Positions 23,490-31,638 of a stretch of 64,000 nucleotides of DNA are shown piece by piece. The notes beneath the pieces are model-generated. The model ran no database searches and was not told where the DNA came from. It saw only the letters and a program-made list of their open reading frames with translations. The DNA is taken from positions 1,736,001 to 1,800,000 of the forward strand of contig NC_009379.1 in assembly GCF_000016345.1 (NCBI RefSeq), written 5' to 3'. Source of the DNA: Polynucleobacter asymbioticus QLW-P1DMWA-1. GTDB lineage: Bacteria; Pseudomonadota; Gammaproteobacteria; Burkholderiales; Burkholderiaceae. The number at the start of each line of letters is the position of its first letter. Position 1 is the first letter of the stretch. Made by a program: the position numbers and the translations under genes.

Positions 23490-25415
23490 TCAAGAAATTT
23501 TTGACTTAATAAAATCTACGACGTTTTTGTACTTTTCAGAAATATTTTTCAACTCACAATCATTAACGAGTTTTAATTTATATGAATCAATGAAAGGGTT
23601 GATGAGATCCCTTTCAATGCCCTGTTTGTGCAATATGCTCTTAAGAAAATTTAATTTACCGACCTCAGGAAAGGTTATATCCGCTAGATTCACCTTTATG
23701 CCAAGCTCAACGGCATTTTCAGAAATTTTTTGAAGAAAATATTCATCAGAATAAAAATCTTCAATAGTTTCAGGGATCTGATATTCAGGATTACCAAAAA
23801 TATCGGCATAAGTTATCCACTCGCCATGCCCATGAAACTTATTATGTTCATCTCTGTATTGCAGGGCAGTCTTATCTGAGTCACTAAGGATCAGGAGCTC
23901 TCTATTTGCAACCTGGAACATAGGAGTCAAATTCTTTATCAACTTAACGCCCTGTGAAAAACAAGATCCAACACGACTAAATTTGTCTCGAATGGCTTTA
24001 CTTTGGCCGCTTATGTATAGATCAAATATTCTTTTATCCTGCCAACCCTCAAATAGAATATTTTTTTCGGAAATTACTTCAAAAATAGAAGCTCCTAGTG
24101 CGCTATATAAAACTTCATCCTCATAAAGCCTAGACTCCTCACTCCCTTGATACACCTTTGTAATTTCCGATGCTTTCTTCACAACAAAATTTGCATCGTA
24201 ATCTTTTTTATTAATCATATAAGGAGAATGCGTCGCTATAAAAACAGCATTTGTTTGAGCCATCCTAAGAAGCTCATCTCTTAGATTTTTAATACCACTT
24301 GGATGAAGGCTAATTTCTGGCTCATCAAATAGGAGAACCATGTCTTTCATTTCACCATTTTTTACTTTTGCAGAAATCAAAAGCAATAGTGAAACAAATC
24401 GCTTAAATCCATCGCTCCTATCCTGAAAACTGAAGTCGGTTACATCATCAACAACCGATATAGTCATTAAAGATCCATTCGGAGTAATTTCCAATCTCAC
24501 ATCTTTGTAATCACGCCATATATTCTTAAGATATTGAGTGGCCGCCGATGATACTTTTTTTAACACAGCTTTAAATTGATGTTGACCAAGAATTTTTTCT
24601 CCAAGAAGATCTTTCTCTAAATCAGAAATTCCTGCCAACATGAAAATACTCTTTAATGGCGCACAACTGTCAGGGTTTTTAGAAAATGCATCAATATCGA
24701 TTTCACTTGGCAATATGTTAGTTGGGTCGAAGTTCCACAACAATGATTCTGGCAACAAATCTTTAGCCAAAGCAATGATTGCCCCACCAACAATTATGTT
24801 TAACTTCTCTGGAGTTAAAGGCTTAATCCAGGCATCGGATCTATTTTCTATCGAATTTAATTCAACAAGGTCAACGGTACTTGCCTGAACTTCAACGCCA
24901 TCGTCTATTTTTTTGAGCTTGGACTCCCCATTAATTTCACTTTTTTCTATATACCCCCACTCCCCTATTATTTTTGCTGTTTTAGGGAGCTGAAAATACT
25001 GCAGAGTCTTCTCCTCGGAAATGATATTTGCCTTATATTGCAGTCTACCTTTTGCATTAAAAAAGTCTTGCAAAGACAATTCTTGCTTATCTCCCAGCGA
25101 AACTATCAACTTCCCCGAAGTCGGCTCAATAACATTTAATTTTAATTTTTTATATGCTTCATTAATTTCATCTTCATTCATTTGAAATATAAATTTGACG
25201 AATGATTCATCTATTATTTGGTCTGGATCTGCGCTCATTCGACAATCTTTTCTAGATATTTTCGAATTGCTTGCCAGCAAATTGATGGCCTTCAATATAT
25301 TTGATTTTCCAGACTCATTCATGCCAACAAATACACTTGTCACGCCGTCCCTCACTGAGAGAGACAATGTATCAATACTTCTATAGTTTTTTATGTCAAT
25401 ATTAGTAAGTTTCAT
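23490..25415 (-). CDS. OLD-family ATPase with TOPRIM nuclease domain (641 aa)
   Basis: The N-terminus is an SMC/ABC-like ATPase: Walker A GMNESGKSN (31-39), a signature-like SDGFKR (334-339), Walker B LLFDEPEISLHP (361-372) and the H-loop ATHSP (394-398). The C-terminal TOPRIM domain has the invariant Glu in ILFEG (453-457) and the DxD motif in LLILSDSDK (507-515). This is the layout of overcoming-lysogenization-defect (OLD) nucleases and Gabija GajA. No GajB-type helicase is adjacent; instead a trypsin-like protease lies upstream and a ParB-like protein downstream. It is probably a phage-defence nuclease. Confidence 0.85.
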   Translation of the reverse strand: MKLTNIDIKNYRSIDTLSLSVRDGVTSVFVGMNESGKSNILKAINLLASNSKISRKDCRMSADPDQIIDESFVKFIFQMNEDEINEAYKKLKLNVIEPTSGKLIVSLGDKQELSLQDFFNAKGRLQYKANIISEEKTLQYFQLPKTAKIIGEWGYIEKSEINGESKLKKIDDGVEVQASTVDLVELNSIENRSDAWIKPLTPEKLNIIVGGAIIALAKDLLPESLLWNFDPTNILPSEIDIDAFSKNPDSCAPLKSIFMLAGISDLEKDLLGEKILGQHQFKAVLKKVSSAATQYLKNIWRDYKDVRLEITPNGSLMTISVVDDVTDFSFQDRSDGFKRFVSLLLLISAKVKNGEMKDMVLLFDEPEISLHPSGIKNLRDELLRMAQTNAVFIATHSPYMINKKDYDANFVVKKASEITKVYQGSEESRLYEDEVLYSALGASIFEVISEKNILFEGWQDKRIFDLYISGQSKAIRDKFSRVGSCFSQGVKLIKNLTPMFQVANRELLILSDSDKTALQYRDEHNKFHGHGEWITYADIFGNPEYQIPETIEDFYSDEYFLQKISENAVELGIKVNLADITFPEVGKLNFLKSILHKQGIERDLINPFIDSYKLKLVNDCELKNISEKYKNVVDFIKSKIS

Positions 25416-25504
25416 TTTTATATTTCCACTCTTTGTGACTTAAGTTTATTCTAATTTCCATAAAAAATATGCTCGACATCAAATCCGTACCAACTTCAAA
25501 TGCA

Positions 25505-25532
25505 CAGCCCATTAGATCAAGCAAATGGGCTG
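25505..25532. terminator. hairpin between the protease and OLD genes
   Basis: CAGCCCATT and AATGGGCTG form a 9-bp stem. No clear T-run follows on the minus strand, so it may modulate rather than end transcription from the protease into the OLD gene. Confidence 0.4.
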
Positions 25533-25550
25533 TCAACCCCTAAATTAAGT

Positions 25551-26291
25551 TCAATTTTTCAAAAATGGAAATGAAGTAGCAGCCCTAATATATAAACTCT
25601 CTGTAGACTCATGCATTTTGTAAATTACGCCAGCAAATTTATAGTATTGGATATTTTCTGGGGTTCTACAGATTAAAAAAGCGGGGCCTCCACTAATCCC
25701 GCCTAAACAGTTTGGTTCTAGCTCATAAGAGCTTGATATCCAGTGCTCTCTTTCAAACTCACAGCAAATGTAATCTGAATAGATATCAGACACGCGGCAC
25801 GCCCCACTGCTATAAGACCCAAAATTAATTTCCGCATAAGAATCAAGTCTACGTAAATCACCAGGGAATCCACTGTATGCAACAAAATCATTATTTTTGA
25901 CAATTGCTAAATCACCGTCATGGATGCGGAAAAATGCTTCACCAATACCAATACTCCCCTCTGAAACCATGGAGGCCTGCTCTTCGGTCAATTCAAAAGC
26001 AACCACATCCAAGGCCTCATCTTCATATATCAACTGCTTTTCAGGATCAAAATGGACATTTGATATTGAGAAAAATATTTCCCTCTCCTCTCTCAATCTC
26101 TTCCTATAGTGCTTAAAAACATGATGACACGTCAAAGCTAAAAATTTATTTTGATATTGCAATAAAGTAGACGTGCCATTATTAATCGATACTCCTGCAT
26201 CTTTTCCGGGGGTCAACCCAAAATAAATTGGCTTACAAAATCTCAATGGAAATCTTTCCATTTGCTGAAGAAGGTCTGTCTGCATATTCAT
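25551..26291 (-). CDS. trypsin-like serine protease (246 aa)
   Basis: A chymotrypsin-fold catalytic triad is visible: His57 in ALTCHHVF, Asp95 in ALDVVAFEL and Ser200 in GGISGGPAF. There is no signal peptide or PDZ domain, so it is cytoplasmic. ATG at 26291 is chosen; a TTG 15 nt upstream is an alternative, and both ribosome-binding sites are weak. It lies upstream of the OLD nuclease on the same strand, just inside the right end of the island. Cytoplasmic trypsin-like proteases beside nucleases suggest a defence or signalling role. Confidence 0.78.
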   Translation of the reverse strand: MNMQTDLLQQMERFPLRFCKPIYFGLTPGKDAGVSINNGTSTLLQYQNKFLALTCHHVFKHYRKRLREEREIFFSISNVHFDPEKQLIYEDEALDVVAFELTEEQASMVSEGSIGIGEAFFRIHDGDLAIVKNNDFVAYSGFPGDLRRLDSYAEINFGSYSSGACRVSDIYSDYICCEFEREHWISSSYELEPNCLGGISGGPAFLICRTPENIQYYKFAGVIYKMHESTESLYIRAATSFPFLKN

Positions 26292-26314
26292 TTTTTTATT
26301 ATCCAATTAAAAAA

Positions 26315-26346
26315 CAAAACCCCCACCATTGCTGATGAGGGTTTGC
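26315..26346 (-). terminator. Rho-independent terminator of the intron-containing tRNA
   Basis: On the minus strand AAACCCTC pairs with the G-run and TTT that follow, and then comes TTTTGTTTTTT. It lies 6-37 nt after the CCA end of the tRNA. Confidence 0.7.
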
Positions 26347-26530
26347 TTTTCTGGTGGGCCCACCAGGACTTGAACCTGGGACCAAAGGATTCCGGTTTGT
26401 GTAGCTTTCACTACTCCCTGGACTATGCCTTCATCATATTCAAACTTAACATCTGAACTTAGATGGGTGCCGTCTAGTCTCTACACGTTCAACAATACTT
26501 TCGCATTGAAGCTTCGCTCGGCGTTGCCAT

Positions 26531-26548
26531 ATTCGTTTAAAACGATTT
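26531..26548. repeat. island palindrome inside the intron, copy A
   Basis: ATTCGTTTAAAACGATTT forms one side of the extended P5 hairpin of the group I intron. Confidence 0.5.
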
Positions 26549-26571
26549 GTGTATTCGACTGCAAATACAAC

Positions 26572-26586
26572 AATTCGTTTAAACGT
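26572..26586. repeat. island palindrome inside the intron, copy B
   Basis: AATTCGTTTAAACGT forms the other side of the extended hairpin, 23 nt from copy A. Confidence 0.45.
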
Positions 26587-26690
26587 CTTTAGGTTTCTCC
26601 GAATTTGACACCATCCCTTACACAGTTTCCACGTGCAAGGCACAACTTACGCTATGAGTCCTCTGCTCTAACCAACTGAGCTATAGGCCC

Positions 26691-26849
26691 TAAAACTTCA
26701 CATTACTTGCTCTAGTACTCCTGCACTCACTAGGCCAGTAATTAGGTCTAAAAAGTGTAGAAGCACTGTAGAAGCAATTTTTACTACTTTTACTACACTT
26801 AAATGCTTGATTTAATTAAGTAATTTTAATAAATCAAAAAACTTAATTA
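26691..26849. other. right end of the island
   Basis: No gene is seen. The segment holds the arm-site pair at 26754-26776, an inverted relative (ACTACTTTTACTACACT, 26783-26799) and a very AT-rich tract next to attR. Confidence 0.55.
26754..26776. repeat. right-end integrase arm-site pair
   Basis: AGTGTAGAAG (26754-26763) and TGTAGAAGCA (26767-26776) repeat the left-end pair at 1595-1618 in the same orientation. Confidence 0.5.
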
Positions 26850-26858
26850 GATTATGAG
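26850..26858. other. attR core (9-bp direct repeat gattatgag)
   Basis: The core joins island sequence on the left to the tRNA 5' half on the right. It is identical to the attL core at 1531-1539. Confidence 0.75.
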
Positions 26859-26890
26859 TCCTCTGCTCTAACCAACTGAGCTATAGGCCC
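26850..26890 (-). pseudogene. 5' half of the disrupted tRNA(CAU) gene
   Basis: On the minus strand this reads GGGCCTATAGCTC through the D arm and anticodon to CATAATC, then leaves the tRNA sequence (TAATTAAG). It lies 13 nt after the rpoD stop, so it is the original chromosomal position of the gene. Alone it lacks the 3' anticodon stem, T arm and acceptor end. Confidence 0.88.
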
Positions 26891-26903
26891 GTTAGTCTTT
26901 GGA

Positions 26904-29450
26904 TCAATCCTCTTCGAGGAAGGTCTTGAGTTTGTCGCTACGGCTTGGATGACGCATTTTTCTCAGAGCCTTGGCTTCAATCTGACGAATACGCTCACGA
27001 GTAACGTCGAACTGCTTACCTACTTCTTCGAGAGTGTGATCAGTGCTCATCTCAACACCGAAGCGCATACGCAATACTTTTGCTTCACGTGGTGTTAACG
27101 AATCGAGAACGTCTTTCACTACATCGCGCATAGAGTCATGTAACGCAGCTTCTGCTGGAGCCAATGTATTGCCGTCTTCAATGAAGTCGCCTAAATGAGA
27201 ATCTTCATCGTCACCGATTGGAGTCTCCATAGAGATAGGCTCTTTAGCAATCTTCATAATCTTACGAATCTTGTCTTCAGGAATCTCCATCTTGAGCGCC
27301 AAAGTTGCAGCATCTGGCTCATGACCAGTTTCCTGCAAGATTTGACGGCTGATACGGTTCATTTTGTTGATTGTCTCAATCATATGAACAGGAATACGAA
27401 TCGTACGTGCTTGGTCAGCAATCGAACGGGTAATTGCCTGACGAATCCACCAAGTTGCATAGGTTGAGAACTTATAACCACGACGGTATTCAAACTTATC
27501 TACCGCTTTCATCAAGCCGATATTGCCCTCTTGGATCAAATCCAAGAACTGCAAACCACGGTTTGTGTATTTCTTAGCAATAGAGATCACCAAACGTAAG
27601 TTGGCTACAGTCATTTCACGCTTCGCTTCACGGGCACGCTTCTCGCCAGCGATCATCTGCTTATTTACTTCTTTCAACTCTGGAAGTGGAATCACCACGC
27701 GAGTCTGAATATCAATCAATTTCTGCTGGAGTTCTTGAATTGCAGGAACGTTACGTTGCAAGAGAGCGCTATAAGGCTTGTTCTCTTTGAGTAACTTTTC
27801 AGTCCAAGTTAAATTCATGGACATCTTAGGAAAGTCTTTTAATACTTCACCACGGTTCACGCCGACTTTGTCTACGAGCAAGTTCACAATGCCACGCTCA
27901 AGCTTCCATACTTGGTCAACTTGGGAGCGCATGGTGTCGCATAACTTTTCAACACTCTTTGCCGTTAAGCGGAAGCCGAGTAACTCAGCACGAATCGCTT
28001 CTTGCGCTTTAATGTATGCAGGGCAGTTATATCCCTCTTTATCAAACGCACGACGCATCTTTTCAGCTTGCGCACGAACGATTGCAAACTTCTCTAAGGA
28101 GATTTGTTTGAGTTCTTCTAATTGTTTTGCGTTAGCTGTTGCAGCACCGCCGCCACCGCCGCCTTCATCTTCTCCGCCCTCTTCGTCACCCTCTTCTGCA
28201 TCTGGGTCAACTTCAGGTTCTTCAGGCCCTAATTTAATATCTTCAGCATTTGGATCAACTAAACCATCAACAAATTGATCGATTTCCATTTCACCACTGG
28301 CGATCTTGTCTACGTTGCTCATAATTTCTGCAATCGTGACAGGGCATGCAGCTAATGCCATTACCATGTCTTTTAGACCAGCTTCAATCTTTTTTGCGAT
28401 GACGATCTCGCCTTCGCGAGTCAACAAATCAACCGTACCCATCTCGCGCATATACATACGCACTGGATCAGTTGTGCGGCCAAACTCTGAGTCCACGGTG
28501 GAGAGAGCTGCTTCAGCCTTTTCTTCAGCCTCCTCTTCGGAAGCTGCAGCTTCTGTATTGTCTGACAGAATTAAGGTTTCAGCATCAGGTGCTTGTTCGT
28601 AAACAGTAATGCCAATGTCATTGAGCAAGCTGATCAAAGTTTCTAATGCATCTGCATCAGATAACTCGTCAGACATTACGTCATTCATCTCACCATGGGT
28701 CAAGTAACCCTTGGACATACCCATCTTGATCAAAGTCTTCAAGCGAGCACGACGTAACTCTTGTTGCTCTTCAGTACCCAACTGTTGTGCTGCGAATTCT
28801 TTTAAGAGCGCCTTTTCTTTTGCTTTACGCTCACGGGCTTTTTGACGGTCAGTTAAAACGGGCTCTGCATTTTCAGCAGGTGCATCAGCCTTAGCCTTGC
28901 GACCACGTGTCTTTTCTTCCTCAACAACCTCTACAAGCACCTCAACTTCGTTTGCTTTTTTACCTTTTAGCTCTTTAACAACTTCTACTTTTTCCACCTT
29001 AGGCGCTACAGCTACTTTGCCCTTTTTAGCAGGCTCTACTTTTACCTCAGGTTTTACTGCCTTAGCAGGAACTTTGGCTACTGGTTTTGCAGCAGCCTTC
29101 ACTGGCTTAGCAGGTACTTTTGCTGCTGGCTTTACAACAGCTTTCACTGGTTTTGCTGGAGCCTTTGCTTTTACTGCCGGCTTAGCAGGTGCTTTTGCTG
29201 CTGGCTTTGCAGCTGCCTTCACTGGCTTAACCGGAGTTTTTGCTTTTGGTGCTGGTTTTGCTGGAGCCTTTGCTTTTACTACTGGCTTAGCAGGTGCTTT
29301 AGCAGGCTTGACTGGAGCTTTTGCCTTAACTACTGGTTTAGCAGGAGTCTTCGCTTTTGGTGCTGGTTTTGCTGGAGTCTTTGCTTTTGCTACTGGCTTA
29401 GCAGCGACTTTAGTCGGTTTGACTGGTTTTTTAGATTTGATATTAGGCAT
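26904..29450 (-). CDS. rpoD: RpoD, primary sigma factor sigma-70 (848 aa)
   Basis: The housekeeping sigma factor directs RNA polymerase to promoters. Region 1.1 lies after residue 200, region 1.2 begins near [13 protein letters not shown], region 2.3-2.4 reads [20 protein letters not shown], and region 4.2 ends with [20 protein letters not shown]. The non-conserved region has an acidic and poly-Gly stretch. The first 150 or so residues are an extended Lys/Ala/Pro repeat array, longer than usual even for Burkholderiales. Gene order dnaG-rpoD-tRNA is typical of the group. Confidence 0.97.
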   Translation of the reverse strand: MPNIKSKKPVKPTKVAAKPVAKAKTPAKPAPKAKTPAKPVVKAKAPVKPAKAPAKPVVKAKAPAKPAPKAKTPVKPVKAAAKPAAKAPAKPAVKAKAPAKPVKAVVKPAAKVPAKPVKAAAKPVAKVPAKAVKPEVKVEPAKKGKVAVAPKVEKVEVVKELKGKKANEVEVLVEVVEEEKTRGRKAKADAPAENAEPVLTDRQKARERKAKEKALLKEFAAQQLGTEEQQELRRARLKTLIKMGMSKGYLTHGEMNDVMSDELSDADALETLISLLNDIGITVYEQAPDAETLILSDNTEAAASEEEAEEKAEAALSTVDSEFGRTTDPVRMYMREMGTVDLLTREGEIVIAKKIEAGLKDMVMALAACPVTIAEIMSNVDKIASGEMEIDQFVDGLVDPNAEDIKLGPEEPEVDPDAEEGDEEGGEDEGGGGGGAATANAKQLEELKQISLEKFAIVRAQAEKMRRAFDKEGYNCPAYIKAQEAIRAELLGFRLTAKSVEKLCDTMRSQVDQVWKLERGIVNLLVDKVGVNRGEVLKDFPKMSMNLTWTEKLLKENKPYSALLQRNVPAIQELQQKLIDIQTRVVIPLPELKEVNKQMIAGEKRAREAKREMTVANLRLVISIAKKYTNRGLQFLDLIQEGNIGLMKAVDKFEYRRGYKFSTYATWWIRQAITRSIADQARTIRIPVHMIETINKMNRISRQILQETGHEPDAATLALKMEIPEDKIRKIMKIAKEPISMETPIGDDEDSHLGDFIEDGNTLAPAEAALHDSMRDVVKDVLDSLTPREAKVLRMRFGVEMSTDHTLEEVGKQFDVTRERIRQIEAKALRKMRHPSRSDKLKTFLEED
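28985..29440 (-). repeat. degenerate tandem repeats coding KAPAKP-type units in rpoD
   Basis: Imperfect repeats of about 36-48 bp encode Ala-Lys-Ala-Pro-Ala-Lys-Pro units, with repeated DNA strings such as GCTGGTTTTGCTGGAG and ACTGGCTTAGCAG. The number of units may vary between strains. Confidence 0.75.
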
Positions 29451-29673
29451 TTATTAGCACTTACTCACATTACTGTTATTGGTCTCGACTGATTAAGCAC
29501 AGCCCCGTTGTCCACTTACCCCAAATTTCTTCAAAATAAAGCGCAAGTGGCTGAATTAAATCGGTTTTTTCTTGGGAACAGAGGATTATAGTCGATTGCG
29601 ACTTTTTTACCCCTGACTTACCTAAAAATATGGGGTGTTTTTAGGGGATTTCTAGGGGTATTTCAGATAATTC

Positions 29674-31611
29674 TTAAGAGAATTTCAGCTTTTCGCCTAA
29701 TTCACGGTAACGCGCCCGATCTTGCTCGGTTGCAGTCCCGCCAGAGAGTCGCTGGGTGATTTCTGTCATTTCCTGCTTGAGATGAGTCAGTTCCAGTTTT
29801 TTGAAGGCCCCATCCAGATCCGCCACCGCTCCATCTAGATCCAAATCTGAGTCCATCACCCGTTTTCTGAGTACTTCATACAAAGGTGCGAGCTCGCTAC
29901 GAGACAGTTGATCCTGGAACATTGCAAATGAACCTGCGCCAACACTGGCCGGCTTACCAGCATCACCAGGTACCAACTCCACTAAATCACATTGCGATAA
30001 AAGATCTTGCATTAGGGCATGCGCTTTAGTAGAGCGTTGCTCTGCTGCCTTCAAGGCGAGCGTGCGTTTATTGCCATCCAATGCTTTTCCTAAATGCGGA
30101 AACTGTATCAAGACACGCAACATTTGTTCTGCTAAATCAGTCGGCGCTTTAGGAGGCTCAATATTTTGTGCAACCCGTTTTGCTGAACCTTTAGATGCTT
30201 GCCATGGTGCACCCTGTCTATTTCCCGTATTGGAAAAATTATTTTGTGAACGGGCTTGGGTCGGTTGATACGCTTGTTTTTGGACTGGCGCTGGCACTAC
30301 CGTTAAACCACAAAATGCTTCTAATTCAGCAGGGGTGGTATTCGTTCTAATGGCGAGCTCGCGCAATATTTGTGTGCGCAGTGCAATCGGTGGCATCGAT
30401 AAGAGCAAAGGCTTAGCAGCGTGATGCGTATGGGCTCTACCCTCTGGGGTAGTGAGCTCATGGCCTTCACTAGCAATCTTGAAAAAGAAACTAGAAATTG
30501 ACATCGCCTCTTTGATGACTTTTTCAAAGGCTGGTGCGCCGTACGCCCGCACATAACTATCGGGGTCATGCTCAGTCGGAAGGAATAAGAAACGAATTTC
30601 TTTATCGTCGGACATGAGCGGCAAGCAAGCCTCAAGAGCGCGCTGCGCTGCGCGTTGACCGGCAGAGTCGCCATCAAATGAAAACACGATGCGATCAGTT
30701 TGACGTAACAACATCCGCACATGGTTTGCAGTACATGCTGTACCCAAGGTTGCTACGGCATTCGGAAATCCCAATTGGGCCAAAGCAACCACATCCATAT
30801 AGCCTTCACACACCAATACATATTCTTGCGCGCGTATCGCTTGTCTTGCCTCAAACAAACCGTACAGAGTGTTGCCTTTAGAGAACAAAGGGGTCTCTGG
30901 AGAATTTAAATACTTTGGCTCGCCCTGATCCAAAATGCGTCCACCAAAGCCAATGGTTTGACCCTTGGGATTACGAATTGGGAACATCACTCGATCGCGA
31001 AAACGATCGTAGCGCTTTACTGGAGCCCCTTCAGCCTGCTCACCCTGAATGATTAAGCCACCTTCCACCAAGGTCTTTGCCACCTCATCATTGCTATAGG
31101 GACCAAATACGGCCTCAAGACCTTGCCAACCATCTGGGGCATAACCTAATGAGTAGCGCTTAGCAATTTCTCCAGTAAGGCCGCGACCTTTTAAGTACTC
31201 CACTGCGCGAGTATTGCCTTTGAGTTGCTGGCGATACCAATCTGCGGCAGAACTCATAACTTCACTTAAGGCCATGGCTTGCTGTTGGCGGGCTACGTCA
31301 TTGGCAGCCCGCTCTTCCCGCGGAACATCTAAACCAGCAGAACGCGCCAACTCTTCAATCGAATCTACATACCCTAGACCGGAATACTCCATCATGAAAC
31401 TGATGGCAGAGCCATGCGCACCACAACCAAAGCAGTGATAAAACTGTTTTGTTGGTGATACGGAAAACGAAGGAGATTTTTCTGAATGAAAGGGGCACAG
31501 ACCTTGATAGTTTGCGCCTGCCTTTTTTAACTTCACGTGCTGCCCAACCACATCAACGATGTCTACCCGATTTAAAAGATCGGCAATGAAGGATTGCGGG
31601 ATGAGTGCCAT
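29674..31611 (-). CDS. dnaG: DnaG, DNA primase (645 aa)
   Basis: The primase makes RNA primers at replication forks. The N-terminal CHC2 zinc ribbon has C39, H42, C60 and C63. The TOPRIM core reads YVLVCEGYMDVVALAQ and later FSFDGDSAGQRAA. The C-terminal part binds DnaB helicase. Length is usual for the family. It lies between yqeY and rpoD in the conserved macromolecular-synthesis cluster. Confidence 0.97.
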   Translation of the reverse strand: MALIPQSFIADLLNRVDIVDVVGQHVKLKKAGANYQGLCPFHSEKSPSFSVSPTKQFYHCFGCGAHGSAISFMMEYSGLGYVDSIEELARSAGLDVPREERAANDVARQQQAMALSEVMSSAADWYRQQLKGNTRAVEYLKGRGLTGEIAKRYSLGYAPDGWQGLEAVFGPYSNDEVAKTLVEGGLIIQGEQAEGAPVKRYDRFRDRVMFPIRNPKGQTIGFGGRILDQGEPKYLNSPETPLFSKGNTLYGLFEARQAIRAQEYVLVCEGYMDVVALAQLGFPNAVATLGTACTANHVRMLLRQTDRIVFSFDGDSAGQRAAQRALEACLPLMSDDKEIRFLFLPTEHDPDSYVRAYGAPAFEKVIKEAMSISSFFFKIASEGHELTTPEGRAHTHHAAKPLLLSMPPIALRTQILRELAIRTNTTPAELEAFCGLTVVPAPVQKQAYQPTQARSQNNFSNTGNRQGAPWQASKGSAKRVAQNIEPPKAPTDLAEQMLRVLIQFPHLGKALDGNKRTLALKAAEQRSTKAHALMQDLLSQCDLVELVPGDAGKPASVGAGSFAMFQDQLSRSELAPLYEVLRKRVMDSDLDLDGAVADLDGAFKKLELTHLKQEMTEITQRLSGGTATEQDRARYRELGEKLKFS

Positions 31612-31638
31612 TAGGCTAAGAGTATGCGGTGAGTTCTC

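Larger units (their letters stand above)
26392..26653 (-). ncRNA. group I self-splicing intron (262 nt), Azoarcus tRNA-Ile type
   Basis: On the minus strand the intron starts AGCG, carries the internal guide GTG that pairs with the CAU of the 5' exon, and ends ACAAACCGG with a terminal omega-G. P2 is CCTTGCAC with GTGTAAGG. P3 pairs GGTGTC with GGCACC. P4 pairs TCGG with CCGA. The P7 region reads AGAGACTAGAC and later AAGGCATAGTCC. These blocks match the Azoarcus pre-tRNA-Ile ribozyme as I recall it. It is longer than the 205-nt Azoarcus intron mainly because the P5 region carries an extra hairpin with two island palindromes. It has no endonuclease gene. Confidence 0.88.
26352..26690 (-). tRNA. 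tRNA(CAU), probably tRNA-Ile2, interrupted by a group I intron
   Basis: The exons are 26654-26690 (5', through the anticodon CAU) and 26352-26391 (3', with encoded CCA). Joined they give a 77-nt cloverleaf: acceptor GGGCCTA with TGGGCCC, D arm GCTC/GAGC, anticodon stem GAGGA/TCCTT, T arm CCAGG/CCTGG. A CAU anticodon in an elongator-type tRNA can be Met or Ile2, the latter needing lysidine made by TilS. The intron site, directly after the anticodon, and its sequence match the Azoarcus tRNA-Ile(CAU) intron, which supports Ile2. It is identical to the joined flanking halves. Confidence 0.85.
1531..26858. mobile_element. integrative genomic island in the tRNA(CAU) gene downstream of rpoD
   Basis: The island is bounded by two direct copies of gattatgag (1531-1539 and 26850-26858), each fused to one half of the same tRNA gene. 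Both ends carry paired TGTAGAAG-type sequences just inside the core, resembling integrase arm sites. It encodes a full-length tyrosine integrase (21500-22903), a second recombinase, a metal-resistance block, a backbone of unknown genes, a putative defence block and a complete intron-containing replacement tRNA. No conjugation genes are visible, so it is probably an integrative or mobilisable island. Excision should restore an uninterrupted tRNA. Confidence 0.85.

Noticed and set aside
23490..25415. Calling the OLD-type gene Gabija gajA
   Set aside because: No UvrD-like GajB helicase gene is adjacent; uvrD at 46453 is the chromosomal repair helicase.
26446..26643. A 65-codon minus-strand frame inside the group I intron
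   Set aside because: It covers the catalytic core of the ribozyme and has no homing-endonuclease motif; it is a chance frame.
26352..26690. Reading the tRNA as elongator tRNA-Met
   Set aside because: It is possible from the CAU anticodon alone, but the intron type and position match tRNA-Ile(CAU); kept as an alternative, not the main call.
28897..29457. A 186-codon open frame on the plus strand opposite the rpoD N-terminus
   Set aside because: It is the antisense reading of the KAP repeats, gives a Phe/Ala/Gly-rich low-complexity product, and rpoD on the other strand is certain.
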